This document shows positions 8,667-17,263 of a DNA stretch of 64,000 nt, piece by piece. Made by a program: the position numbers and the translations under genes. The stretch is from Ezakiella coagulans. Lineage in GTDB: Bacteria > Bacillota > Clostridia > Tissierellales > Peptoniphilaceae. The stretch lies in NCBI RefSeq assembly GCF_003096635.1, contig NZ_QEKV01000001.1, positions 257,534 through 321,533 of the forward strand, given 5' to 3'. The notes beneath the pieces were generated by a model. It was not told the DNA's origin, ran no database searches, and saw only the letters and a program-made list of their open reading frames with translations. The stretch's first letter is position 1, and each line of letters begins with the position of its first letter.

Positions 8667-8695
8667 TAGACAAATTTTATTGGGTAATATATAAT
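8667..8695 (+). promoter_or_regulatory. Promoter of the ABC transporter pair
   Basis: -35 TAGACA (8667-8672), 17-bp spacer, -10 TATAAT (8690-8695). An almost identical promoter and leader stands before recD2. Confidence 0.75.
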
Positions 8696-8724
8696 ATATG
8701 TAAATAAAGCGGCGAGGAGGCAAT

Positions 8725-9417
8725 ATGAAATTCATAATTAAGAATCTCTCGAAAAGTTATGGCGACAAAGAAGTTTTAAAAGACTTGTCATACACTTTTG
8801 AAAAGGGAAAAATTTATAGTGTCATAGGCAGAAACGGAACCGGGAAGACAACGCTTTTTCATTGTTTAAACGGCGAGGAAAAGTATGAGGGCCCGGTGCC
8901 TCAGATCGAAGATGACGGAGTTATTCGAGAATTAAAAGAGGAGGACATATATCTTGTAAGCGATTCTCCGATTTTGCCGGAGTTTTTGACGGGAAGGGAA
9001 TTTATCGACGCATTTGTTAAACTCAATAAAAACGCTGACCACAGTCTCGACACGGAAAAGCTTTTCGATTTGTTCAATATAAATGAAAGCGATAGAAATG
9101 TACTTATTAGAGAATATTCTTTCGGCATGAAAAACAAAGTGCAACTTATGTGTGCGTTTATTTTAAAACCGAAAATTATTCTTTTGGACGAGCCGCTCAG
9201 CTCTTTCGACATAATCGTTAGCCACGATATAAAAGAAATGCTGATTTCAATGAAGAGCGAGCACATAATAATTATGTCGACGCATATTGTTCAGCTTGCA
9301 ACGGATGTGAGCGATGAACTTGCGATTTTGAAGGACAAAAAGCTGAACGTTGCACACTACGATGGAGACAGAAGCGATTTGAAAGCATTTGAAGATTATT
9401 TGATAGGGGAAATATAA
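8725..9417 (+). CDS. ABC transporter ATP-binding protein
   Basis: 230 residues. The Walker A motif is G-R-N-G-T-G-K-T-T (residues ~35-43). The signature region is E-Y-S-F-G-M-K-N-K, a divergent form of LSGGQ. Walker B is I-I-L-L-D-E-P-L-S-S and the H-loop is M-S-T-H. The size and order resemble ABC-2-type exporters in which this subunit drives a separate permease. GAGGAGG at 8714-8720 gives a strong start, and the stop overlaps the permease ATG by one base. The substrate is unknown; nothing nearby points to one. Confidence 0.88.
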   Translation: MKFIIKNLSKSYGDKEVLKDLSYTFEKGKIYSVIGRNGTGKTTLFHCLNGEEKYEGPVPQIEDDGVIRELKEEDIYLVSDSPILPEFLTGREFIDAFVKLNKNADHSLDTEKLFDLFNINESDRNVLIREYSFGMKNKVQLMCAFILKPKIILLDEPLSSFDIIVSHDIKEMLISMKSEHIIIMSTHIVQLATDVSDELAILKDKKLNVAHYDGDRSDLKAFEDYLIGEI

Positions 9418-10970
9418 TGTTTTATGAATTGCGTTCTCTAAAACAATTGATGAGTACAAATGCTTTTATCAACTTTTTGTCGAAGTTGCCGGGTTTAAAA
9501 ATTCTTTCATTTAAAAAGCTTTATAAAAACACAGGACTCAAAAATATTCTTGCGGGTTTCGGGTTTTTATTCGAGCTTATAAAAGAAACAATTCTGCCGT
9601 CGATTTTTACGGCATTGATATTCTGGCGTTTGTTCGTTCGACTCGGCATCGACAATATATCGGTAAAACTTTTGTCTTATATTTTGATTGCGGTCATAGC
9701 ATCAAAGATATCGAAGCCGACTTTTTTGATACACAATGAAGACGACTATATATTTTTGAATTTGTTTTCAATAAACTCAAGGGTTTATTATTTAAATAAA
9801 ATTTTTACGAACATCGTGATTTCGATTTTGGCAAATTTTCCGGCGACATATTATGTGTTCCAAGATTTGGGAATCGCCCTGAAATTAGCGGTTCTAAATT
9901 TGGCGTCGATGCTTCTTGTAAATATGATATATTTAACTTATATCAAAAAAAGAGAGACTCTTCCGAAATCTGAAATCAGAGCCCTCATCTCTGCATTATT
10001 TGTCATTCTCGGCGGTTTAGTAATATTTTTTAGAGTTGATTTAAATCTCGACGACAAAATTTTGAACATTCTTGCAATAGCTTCTGCTGTTATTTCAATT
10101 TTAGGAATAGCATTTATTTTAAAATATAAAAACTATCCAGCACTAAAAAGGATTACCGCAAATTCATCGGGACAAGTTGTTAAGATGAGTGTAAGCACGG
10201 CGATTAACGAAGACAGCTCGAAATATCTTGTGTCCGATGCGGAAGAAATTCAAAATTTTCAAAACAAATACAAAGATGTCGATCCGGCGAAATATATCGA
10301 CATGGCATTTTTCAGTAGATATAGGAAAGTTTTCATAAAAAATCTAAGGGGCAATTTTTCGGGGAGCATCGCCATACTCATAATTTATTCAATCGCTATA
10401 AAGATTGGAATTATAAAAAAGCCTGAAAGCTTTTCGGAAATAAGCGGACTTGCGATTGCATTTGCAGTCGGTACGGGATATTCTGCAGCGCTTCTTCAAA
10501 TGTGTTTTAGAAATGTGGACAGAATACTTTTGAAAAATAAAATTTTGACCGAAAAGGGGCTCTATGAATCGCTCAAATATCGTATAAGAATGCTTATAAA
10601 ATCCAGCTTTTTTGATTTACTGAGTGTAGGATTGGGATTTTTGATTTTAATATTTTTAAACGGTTTGAAATTTGAACCTGTTGAGTTTGCGAGAATTATG
10701 GCTGCATATTTGGCGATGATGGCAAGCATGGGACTTGTTGAAATTATGGTTTATTATATTTTCTCGCCTTATTCAGCGGAGCTCAATGTAAAATCTCCGG
10801 CATATAAAGTTGTGAGATTTATTAGCGGACTTGTTTTTGCACTCTTCATTTTAAAAAATTCAAATATATTAAATATCGAAAAATATATTTATATTGCATT
10901 CGGAGTAACTGTGCTGATATTTTTATTCGCAAAGAAATATTTTATTCGCACTTTCAGACTCAGATACTAA
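9417..10970 (+). CDS. ABC transporter permease, multi-spanning
   Basis: 517 residues, mostly hydrophobic, with roughly 10-12 transmembrane segments in two groups separated by a charged cytoplasmic stretch near residues 240-300. It is coupled to the ATPase gene by a TAATG overlap and closed by its own terminator, so the two-gene transporter forms an independent unit. I recognise no specific permease family signature. The layout resembles large Firmicute ABC-2-like export permeases. Export is more likely than import because no binding-protein gene is present. Confidence 0.75.
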   Translation: MFYELRSLKQLMSTNAFINFLSKLPGLKILSFKKLYKNTGLKNILAGFGFLFELIKETILPSIFTALIFWRLFVRLGIDNISVKLLSYILIAVIASKISKPTFLIHNEDDYIFLNLFSINSRVYYLNKIFTNIVISILANFPATYYVFQDLGIALKLAVLNLASMLLVNMIYLTYIKKRETLPKSEIRALISALFVILGGLVIFFRVDLNLDDKILNILAIASAVISILGIAFILKYKNYPALKRITANSSGQVVKMSVSTAINEDSSKYLVSDAEEIQNFQNKYKDVDPAKYIDMAFFSRYRKVFIKNLRGNFSGSIAILIIYSIAIKIGIIKKPESFSEISGLAIAFAVGTGYSAALLQMCFRNVDRILLKNKILTEKGLYESLKYRIRMLIKSSFFDLLSVGLGFLILIFLNGLKFEPVEFARIMAAYLAMMASMGLVEIMVYYIFSPYSAELNVKSPAYKVVRFISGLVFALFILKNSNILNIEKYIYIAFGVTVLIFLFAKKYFIRTFRLRY

Positions 10971-10979
10971 TCATTTTAT

Positions 10980-11008
10980 GCAAACTCATTTTATGGGTTT
11001 GCTTTTTT
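10980..11008 (+). terminator. Terminator after the ABC transporter
   Basis: A 9-bp stem (10980-10988 with 10994-11002, one G-U pair), a 5-base loop and six T's. Confidence 0.85.
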
Positions 11009-11010
11009 AT

Positions 11011-11039
11011 TAGACAAATTTAAGCGGTTATTATATAAT
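11011..11039 (+). promoter_or_regulatory. Promoter of the recD2 operon
   Basis: -35 TAGACA (11011-11016), 17-bp spacer, -10 TATAAT (11034-11039). The spacing and flanks match the promoter at 8667-8695, including the shared start-proximal GCGAGGAGGCAATATG. Confidence 0.75.
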
Positions 11040-11067
11040 ATATGTAGCGAAATCGCGAGGAGGCAAT

Positions 11068-13278
11068 ATGATTATCAAGGGCAGTATCGAAAGAATAATT
11101 TATAAAAACGACGACAACGGTTTTGCCGTATTTCTTTTTGATACGGAAGATGACGACATCATTTGTACCGGAAATATTCTATCGCCAAGCGTCGGAATTC
11201 CATTGGAGCTCGAAGGAGACATTATCGTTCATTCGAAATACGGAGAACAGTTCAGCTTTACGAGTTACAAAGTTTTGGACGATATGAGCGCCGCCGGAGT
11301 TTACAACTATTTAAAGTCGGGAAATCTTCCTTACATCGGCGAAGAAGTTGCGAAGGATATCGTGGACAAATTCGGAGAAGACACGATGGATATGCTCGAA
11401 AACAATCCGGAAAAACTTTTGACGATAAAGGGAATCGGTCCGAAAAAATTACATAAGATAAAGGAAGCTTTGGAAATCGGAAAGCTTGCGAGAAAGTCGA
11501 TTGTCGACCTTGCGGAGCTCGGAATTTTCGGGCAAGACGCATATAATATCTACAATATTTACCAGGACAATGCAAAAAGTATGATTATGGATGACCCGTA
11601 TCGCCTCATAAAAGATGTGCGCGGTTTCGGCTTTTTTAAGGCGGACAGAATCGCACGAACTGTGGGCATCGGAGAGCTCGACATAAGAAGAGTGCAAGCG
11701 GCGATAATGTACGTCATTTACGATTCGAGACTCGAGGGAAATATTTTTCTTTATGAGAGCGAAATCAGAACTCGATTAAAACGCCTTCTAAAAAAAGATG
11801 CACCGGATTTTGACGTTGCGCTCCAGGAGCTCATAATAAAGGGCGACGTCGTAAGAAAGCCGTCGACGGGAGAGCCGATGATTTATCCGACAGTTTTAAA
11901 TGCGATTGAAAACAGTGCCGCAAGTAAAACCGTTCAGCTCATAAAAAGACCGAAGCCTTTCAGGGCGGGCGTGAAGGAAATACTTGAAAATCTTTTCGCG
12001 GGCAAGAACATCTCATACGACGAAACGCAAAAACAGGCGATTGAGATGGCTCTTCTAAACAATATTGCAATCATAACCGGCGGACCGGGAACGGGAAAGA
12101 CCACGATTGTTCGTGCAATTCTCGAAGGCTTACGCGAGCTTAAACTCAGTTTTGTTTTGGCGGCACCGACAGGACGCGCGGCAAAAAGACTCGAGGAAAG
12201 CTCGGGAGTCGAAGCGGCGACACTCCACAGACTTCTTAGTTTGAGACCGTCGGATGATGACGACAATTTTATAATGGACGTAGAGGACATCGACGCCGAT
12301 GTGGTTATTGTCGACGAGATGAGTATGGTCGATATAAATCTCTATCAAAAGCTGTTGGAGTCTATGGGAGAGGACACGTCGCTCATTATGGTGGGAGATG
12401 CGGACCAGCTTCCGAGTGTCGGACCGGGAAATGTTTTAAAGGATCTCCTTCGAGTCGAGGAAATGCCGAAGGTTAAGCTCGAAACGATTCACAGAACTGT
12501 CGACACAAGCGAGATTGCGGTTGTTGCAAAGACTATAAAAGAGGGCGGTGAGCCAAAATTTAATGAAAAGGATTCGGACGTTTTCTTTTTGGATGAATAC
12601 AACCATGAGGCCTTTTTAAATGAATTGGTCGAACTTGTGGACACGAGACTGCCGAACCACTACGGATTTGACAAATTCAATGATATTCAAATCCTTTCTC
12701 CAACGAGAAAGGGTGAAATCGGAGTGAACAATTTAAATGTTGTGCTACAGGAAAAATTGAATCCGGAAAAGAAAATGATTTTAAAGCACAACGATAGAAT
12801 GTTTAAGCTCGGTGACAAAGTTATGCAAATAACGAACAACTATGACCGCGAGATTAAATATAAGACAATCGAACGTGGCACGACGAAGGGAGTTTTTAAC
12901 GGCGATATCGGAATTGTGACTGACGTTGACATTGAAAATTCACAACTAACGGTTCTTTTTTCTGATGACTACTATGCGGTGTATGACGATGACGACTTGA
13001 GAGAACTCGAGCTTGCTTATGCAATCACCGTTCACAAATCGCAAGGCTCGGAATTTCCGTGCATAATTTTCATTGCATGGGCGAGAAATATATTTTTGAA
13101 CAACAGAAATCTTCTCTACACCGGAATCACGCGTGCGAAAGAACTTTTAATTTCGATGGGCAGCCGGGATGTTTTCCGCACAATGATAAAAAACACCGAA
13201 GTGCAAAAGAGAAATACAACACTTAAAGAAAAGATTGACGAGGTAATAAGATTTGAAGAAGGCCTGCTTGATATGTAA
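11068..13278 (+). CDS. recD2: RecD2-type SF1B DNA helicase
   Basis: 736 residues, typical of RecD2. A helix-hairpin-helix region (I-K-G-I-G-P-K-K) lies near residues 114-121. The helicase core has Walker A G-G-P-G-T-G-K-T-T (~340), motif II V-D-E-M-S-M-V-D, motif III G-D-A-D-Q-L-P-S-V-G and C-terminal A-I-T-V-H-K-S-Q-G-S-E-F. RecD2 unwinds DNA 5'-3' and acts in repair independently of RecBC, which fits a Gram-positive. It leads an operon with comF and apbE. Its start has a strong AGGAGG site after its own promoter. Confidence 0.95.
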   Translation: MIIKGSIERIIYKNDDNGFAVFLFDTEDDDIICTGNILSPSVGIPLELEGDIIVHSKYGEQFSFTSYKVLDDMSAAGVYNYLKSGNLPYIGEEVAKDIVDKFGEDTMDMLENNPEKLLTIKGIGPKKLHKIKEALEIGKLARKSIVDLAELGIFGQDAYNIYNIYQDNAKSMIMDDPYRLIKDVRGFGFFKADRIARTVGIGELDIRRVQAAIMYVIYDSRLEGNIFLYESEIRTRLKRLLKKDAPDFDVALQELIIKGDVVRKPSTGEPMIYPTVLNAIENSAASKTVQLIKRPKPFRAGVKEILENLFAGKNISYDETQKQAIEMALLNNIAIITGGPGTGKTTIVRAILEGLRELKLSFVLAAPTGRAAKRLEESSGVEAATLHRLLSLRPSDDDDNFIMDVEDIDADVVIVDEMSMVDINLYQKLLESMGEDTSLIMVGDADQLPSVGPGNVLKDLLRVEEMPKVKLETIHRTVDTSEIAVVAKTIKEGGEPKFNEKDSDVFFLDEYNHEAFLNELVELVDTRLPNHYGFDKFNDIQILSPTRKGEIGVNNLNVVLQEKLNPEKKMILKHNDRMFKLGDKVMQITNNYDREIKYKTIERGTTKGVFNGDIGIVTDVDIENSQLTVLFSDDYYAVYDDDDLRELELAYAITVHKSQGSEFPCIIFIAWARNIFLNNRNLLYTGITRAKELLISMGSRDVFRTMIKNTEVQKRNTTLKEKIDEVIRFEEGLLDM

Positions 13279-13837
13279 CGAGGGCGAATATCCTATATGT
13301 GAAAAATGTTACACCGAATTTGAAAGGGCAAACACGATAAATTCAATCGACTTTATCGACGAGCTCGAAGTGATTTTTCGATATATGGGAATTCTCAAAA
13401 AATATATGTCAAAATTAAAATTTGAAAAAATTTATGGTTATCTTGATTTCTTTTATGATATAATAAAGAAAGAATGCTCATTTGAAAATATCGACGGCAT
13501 AATTTATATTCCGTCGGACTTTATAAGACAGCTGAAAAGAGGTTTCAACGTGAGCTATGAGCTTTCGAAAAGAATCTCTGTGGACTACGGTATTCCGCTT
13601 TACGATATTTTAAAAAAGAGTATGCCGACAAAGCCGAGTCACACAATGACAGGTTTTAAACGTGCAAGTTTTGACCACGGCATAAAGGTTAAAGAACCGG
13701 TGAAAACGGGGCGATATATTATTTTGGACGACGTAATTACGACAGGAAAAACGCTTAGTGATGCCGGAAAGGCGATAAAATTCTCAAATGATGATGTATA
13801 TTTAAAAGCGATTGTATTATTGGGGGATAAAATTTGA
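13253..13837 (+). CDS. comF: ComF family phosphoribosyltransferase-like protein
   Basis: 194 residues. TTG start inside the last 26 bases of recD2; the next residues C-L-I-C and C-E-K-C form a zinc finger. The C-terminal half has the PRPP-binding motif I-L-D-D-V-I-T-T-G-K-T. ComF proteins are needed for uptake or handling of single-stranded DNA during transformation, probably in the cytoplasm next to the uptake helicase. Overlap with recD2 makes a DNA-processing operon. No other competence gene is in the window, so a competence role is by family only. Confidence 0.88.
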   Translation: MKKACLICNEGEYPICEKCYTEFERANTINSIDFIDELEVIFRYMGILKKYMSKLKFEKIYGYLDFFYDIIKKECSFENIDGIIYIPSDFIRQLKRGFNVSYELSKRISVDYGIPLYDILKKSMPTKPSHTMTGFKRASFDHGIKVKEPVKTGRYIILDDVITTGKTLSDAGKAIKFSNDDVYLKAIVLLGDKI

Positions 13838-14838
13838 TGAAGAAAAGATTTATTGTTTTCGGACTAATTGTTTGTGCAATTCTTATGAGTGCGTGCAAGC
13901 CTAAAGATGAAGCAAAGCATGACATGGTCTTTTATGATTATTTTGATACTGTAATTGAGATTACTTATTTTAAAGACGATGTTGACGAAGCAAAAGTAAA
14001 AACTGTAATTGAAGATAAGATAAAACATTTAAATGATGTGCTTTCAAATTTTGAAGGCGGTGCGATTGATGAACTTAACAAATCAGGTGAAAAAGATTGG
14101 CCTGAACTTGCACCGATTTTGGAAAGAACATTAAAACTTGAAGATCAAACCGGAAATGCGGTTGATATTTCAAAGGGAAAACTTTTCGATATCTGGAGAG
14201 ACGCAATAGAAAGTGGCGTACTTCCGCCGGAAAGTGATATAAAAGATGCTCTTATGCAAGGGGGCAAGGGAAGCGTAATTGTTGACGGCGACCACATCTC
14301 ACTCAACAGCGGTGCAGCGGTTGACCTCGGCTCGGTTTGCAAAGGTTATTTGAACGAAGAACTGAAAAAAGATTTTGATTCACTTGGAATAAAAAATTTT
14401 ATTATTTCCTCGGGTGGAAACGTTACGGTTCACGGGAGAAGAGCTGCTGACAGAAAAAATTACAGCATCGGCATCGAAAATCCATTTGACCTCGGCGATC
14501 CGTTTGACATCATTTACACAACTGACAAATCCCTCGTAACGAGCGGTGACTATCAAAGATTTGTGGAAATTGACGGGAAAAATTATCACCACATTGTCGA
14601 TTTAAATACCGGTTATCCGTCGGACAATGAAAAGAGATCCATCACAATTGTGGGGGATGATGCTTTTCTTTGCGACTTTCTTTCAACAACACTCTTTTTA
14701 AAGAGCAAGGACGAAATTGACGAATGTTTGAAAGATTTTCCTGGATATGAATATTACATTATTTATAAAGACGGAACACATTTTGTGAGCGAGGGTTTGA
14801 AAAAATATGTCAAATCTTGCGGCGCAACTTTGGAATAG
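13837..14838 (+). CDS. apbE: FAD:protein FMN transferase, lipoprotein
   Basis: 333 residues from the ATG at 13837 (GGGGGAT upstream; one-base overlap with comF). It has a lipoprotein signal with the lipobox L-M-S-A-C. The ApbE core is present: D-Y-F-D-T near the N-terminus, D-L-G-S-V-C-K-G-Y and the central S-S-G-G-N-V, and a C-terminal S-D-N-E-K-R-S-I-T. ApbE covalently attaches FMN to Thr or Ser of extracytoplasmic or membrane flavoproteins such as Rnf or Nqr subunits. It acts outside the membrane. No target flavoprotein gene is in this window. Confidence 0.93.
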   Translation: MKKRFIVFGLIVCAILMSACKPKDEAKHDMVFYDYFDTVIEITYFKDDVDEAKVKTVIEDKIKHLNDVLSNFEGGAIDELNKSGEKDWPELAPILERTLKLEDQTGNAVDISKGKLFDIWRDAIESGVLPPESDIKDALMQGGKGSVIVDGDHISLNSGAAVDLGSVCKGYLNEELKKDFDSLGIKNFIISSGGNVTVHGRRAADRKNYSIGIENPFDLGDPFDIIYTTDKSLVTSGDYQRFVEIDGKNYHHIVDLNTGYPSDNEKRSITIVGDDAFLCDFLSTTLFLKSKDEIDECLKDFPGYEYYIIYKDGTHFVSEGLKKYVKSCGATLE

Positions 14839-14846
14839 GTGATTTT

Positions 14847-15416
14847 TTGAATATAGATATAAAGGATAAAATTTTACACACACAGTTCACAGAAAAGGCA
14901 ACGGACAGAATGTTTTTGTTTGTCGGATTTGCAATTCCGGCTATGTCTTCGTTGCTTTACTACGGACTAACGACAATTGCAACAATAAGTGATATAATAT
15001 CATTAATATGGGCGGTTGTAACCGGAGCAATTTGGTTTATATATACGAGAAAAATTTCTAAAAGAGGAATCTCGTTTAAAAGAGCATTCTTTGGAATGCA
15101 TTGGTTTATGCTTGTTTCGAATATATTTTCGATTGTGGCGGCAATACTTTGGCCGAACATTCCGGGAATTATAAAAAACATTGCACTCACTGAATCACTT
15201 TATTTGGTGTGTTTCAGAGCAATAAGCGTCACACCGGTTTACCATATTGCAAACTGGCTCGGATTTTTCGATGACAAGGCGGAAATGATAAATAACGCCG
15301 GAGCGATTTTCGGTGGGGTTGAACACTACTATGGATGGATGTTCATTGTGCCTGTTGTAGCAAGCATATTTTTAATGGCGATTTTCGTCATAGCATTTAA
15401 AGGAGAAGATGATTAG
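14847..15416 (+). CDS. Multi-spanning membrane protein of unknown function
   Basis: 189 residues from a TTG at 14847, preceded by AGGTGA at 14837-14842; an in-frame TTG further upstream (14817) overlaps apbE and lacks a better site. The protein shows about five hydrophobic segments separated by short polar loops. I recognise no family motif. It follows apbE within a few bases and ends just inside the next small gene, so it belongs to the recD2-comF-apbE transcript. A role beside ApbE is possible only by position. Confidence 0.65.
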   Translation: MNIDIKDKILHTQFTEKATDRMFLFVGFAIPAMSSLLYYGLTTIATISDIISLIWAVVTGAIWFIYTRKISKRGISFKRAFFGMHWFMLVSNIFSIVAAILWPNIPGIIKNIALTESLYLVCFRAISVTPVYHIANWLGFFDDKAEMINNAGAIFGGVEHYYGWMFIVPVVASIFLMAIFVIAFKGEDD

Positions 15417-15417
15417 A

Positions 15418-15642
15418 ATGGAAGAACGTTTTGAAGCAATAAGACAAAAAGCATACAGAACTTTGGACGAATTGATGGGAAAACTCGACACGGTTTACAC
15501 TCCGGTCAGAGCAGAAAAAAGAGTTTTAAGAACGGTGGAAGCTAAAGCTCAGGAAGAATCGGTCGATGCAATGGATCTTAAAACAAGACACAAAATGCAA
15601 GAAGAAGCTTTGAGAAAACAAAAGGAAGAACAAGGCGAATAA
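15418..15642 (+). CDS. Small charged coiled-coil-like protein, unknown
   Basis: 74 residues from the ATG at 15418; an in-frame ATG at 15409 would overlap the previous gene but sits only 3 bases from the AGGAG at 15401-15405, while 15418 is 12 bases away, so the start is uncertain. It is soluble, highly charged, rich in Glu, Lys, Arg and Gln, with heptad-like helices and a Gln/Glu/Lys tail. There are no cysteines and no recognised motif. It is the last gene of the operon, followed by two hairpins. Confidence 0.55.
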   Translation: MEERFEAIRQKAYRTLDELMGKLDTVYTPVRAEKRVLRTVEAKAQEESVDAMDLKTRHKMQEEALRKQKEEQGE

Positions 15643-15672
15643 TTTGGATATAAAGTGGGTTTGACTTTGCTC

Positions 15673-15697
15673 GCAAGTTTGGTCGAACTTGCTTTTT
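15673..15697 (+). terminator. Terminator of the recD2-comF-apbE operon
   Basis: Stem 15673-15679 with 15686-15692, a 6-base loop and five T's. Confidence 0.8.
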
Positions 15698-15701
15698 ATT
15701 G

Positions 15702-15728
15702 AACATGAATCATGGATTCATGTTTTTA
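15702..15728 (+). terminator. Second hairpin with T-tract, 5 bases after the first
   Basis: A perfect 10-bp stem (15702-15711 with 15715-15724) and a 3-base loop. The T-tract is short. It is either a back-up terminator or part of the brnQ leader. Confidence 0.55.
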
Positions 15729-15734
15729 TACACA

Positions 15735-15765
15735 GTATTAGTATAGTAAAGCTAAAAACTAATAC
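15735..15765 (+). promoter_or_regulatory. Inverted repeat upstream of brnQ
   Basis: GTATTAGT (15735-15742) and ACTAATAC (15758-15765) form perfect 8-bp arms about 15 bases apart, 30 bases before the brnQ start. It could be an operator or a stem in the leader; it has no T-tract. Confidence 0.4.
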
Positions 15766-15795
15766 AGATATTTTTATTGGAGGTATTTTACTATT

Positions 15796-17148
15796 ATGGA
15801 AAGAAAATTCACTATTAAAGATGTGATGGTGACGGGCTTTGCTTTATTTGCAATGTTTTTGGGGGCGGGCAACTTGATCTTCCCACCGAATATCGGAATC
15901 AACACCGGAAGATTATTCCCTATAGCCACACTTGGATTTTTATTCACCGGAATTGCAATGCCACTTTTGGGTATCATTGCAACTACAAACACAAAGGGAA
16001 GCATGCTCAGCTTTACAGGCATAGTTTCAAAAAAATTTGCACTTATTTTCAACACACTTATACTTATGTGTATCGGGCCTTTTCTTGCGATTCCAAGAAC
16101 AGCTGCAACAACATTTGAAATCGGTATCGTTCCGATTTTTGGAAACTTTGATTGGGGTACAATTTTAGGGATGCCACTTTCAAGAGTTGTAGTTTCATTT
16201 GTTTATTTTTTATTGACATATTTTTTAGTGTTGAGACCATCGAAAGTAATCGACATAATTGGACAATATTTCACTCCAATTCTTCTTATACTATTGATAA
16301 CACTTATTGTTAAAGGTATTATAAATCCAATCGGTGCACCGGGTGAACCTTTAGTTCCGGATCCATTTGGAATGGGCTTCAGAGAAGGTTATCAAACAAT
16401 GGACGCAATTGGAAGTTTTGCAATGGCGGGCGTTGCAATAATGTCTATAAAATCAAAGCTCACAGACGAAAAGAAAATTCAAAAAGCGACAATCGGCGCG
16501 GCAATAATTGCAGCACTTGGATTATTCATTGTTTACGGCGGATTTATATATCTCGGAGCAACCGGCTCAATCAGATTTAAAGATATCGCAAGAACCGAAG
16601 CAACAATCAAACTCGTTGAAGCAATCGGCTCGACTTTCGGACGCACACTTCTTTCGATTTCAATGTGCTTTGCATGTCTCACAACCTCAATCGGACTTAT
16701 GACAACAATTGCAAACACGTTCAGCGAAATGAGTAACGGAAAAATCAAATATAATTTTACAGTTACAGTTGTAACAATCATTTCATTCTTCCTCTCGGTA
16801 AAGGGAGTAAACAACATCATCAAACTTTCAGTTCCGATTTTGAGCGTTTTATATCCGGTCGCAATAGTTTTAATACTATTGAATTTAATCAGACACAAAA
16901 TGAAAAGAAGAACAGTTTATATCGGAGGTTCATATGGTGCACTTGTAATGGGACTTCTTTATGGAGTTGCTGCTATAAATGAAAACTTATCGATTATTCA
17001 AAACTTCTTATATAAACTCCCTCTCGGAAAAGACGGTTTTGCTTGGGTGTTCACAGCAATTATAGGAATGGTCATCGCACTCATTCTCGATAGAACCGTT
17101 TTAAGAAACAATGAAAAACTTGATATTGCAAATATGAATTTAGCATAG
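15796..17148 (+). CDS. brnQ: Branched-chain amino acid:cation symporter BrnQ
   Basis: 450 residues with about 12 transmembrane segments. The N-terminus carries the family hallmark G-A-G-N-L-I-F-P-P (residues ~23-31), and F-A-C-L-T-T-S-I-G-L lies near 292. BrnQ imports Leu, Ile and Val with a sodium ion. GGAGGT at 15779-15784 gives a clear start. It stands alone between two terminators. An inverted repeat in its leader suggests control, perhaps by amino acid supply, though I see no T-box. Confidence 0.95.
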   Translation: MERKFTIKDVMVTGFALFAMFLGAGNLIFPPNIGINTGRLFPIATLGFLFTGIAMPLLGIIATTNTKGSMLSFTGIVSKKFALIFNTLILMCIGPFLAIPRTAATTFEIGIVPIFGNFDWGTILGMPLSRVVVSFVYFLLTYFLVLRPSKVIDIIGQYFTPILLILLITLIVKGIINPIGAPGEPLVPDPFGMGFREGYQTMDAIGSFAMAGVAIMSIKSKLTDEKKIQKATIGAAIIAALGLFIVYGGFIYLGATGSIRFKDIARTEATIKLVEAIGSTFGRTLLSISMCFACLTTSIGLMTTIANTFSEMSNGKIKYNFTVTVVTIISFFLSVKGVNNIIKLSVPILSVLYPVAIVLILLNLIRHKMKRRTVYIGGSYGALVMGLLYGVAAINENLSIIQNFLYKLPLGKDGFAWVFTAIIGMVIALILDRTVLRNNEKLDIANMNLA

Positions 17149-17154
17149 TTTTAA

Positions 17155-17181
17155 AGGCTGCAGAAAATGCAGTCTTTTTTA
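17155..17181 (+). terminator. Terminator after brnQ
   Basis: Stem 17155-17162 with 17168-17175 (one G-U pair), a 5-base loop and a T-tract. Confidence 0.83.
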
Positions 17182-17200
17182 TTGTGTAAAAACGTTAAAC

Positions 17201-17229
17201 TTGACTATATAACTAATATGTAGTAGAAT
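17201..17229 (+). promoter_or_regulatory. Promoter of the LtaS-MBOAT-DHHW operon
   Basis: -35 TTGACT (17201-17206), 17-bp spacer, -10 TAGAAT (17224-17229). Confidence 0.7.
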
Positions 17230-17263
17230 TATTTTTATAAAATGATTTAGAAATGGAGAGAAT

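Noticed and set aside
15643-15795. T-box riboswitch before brnQ
   Set aside because: The leader is too short and lacks the T-box sequence and specifier structure; only simple hairpins are seen.
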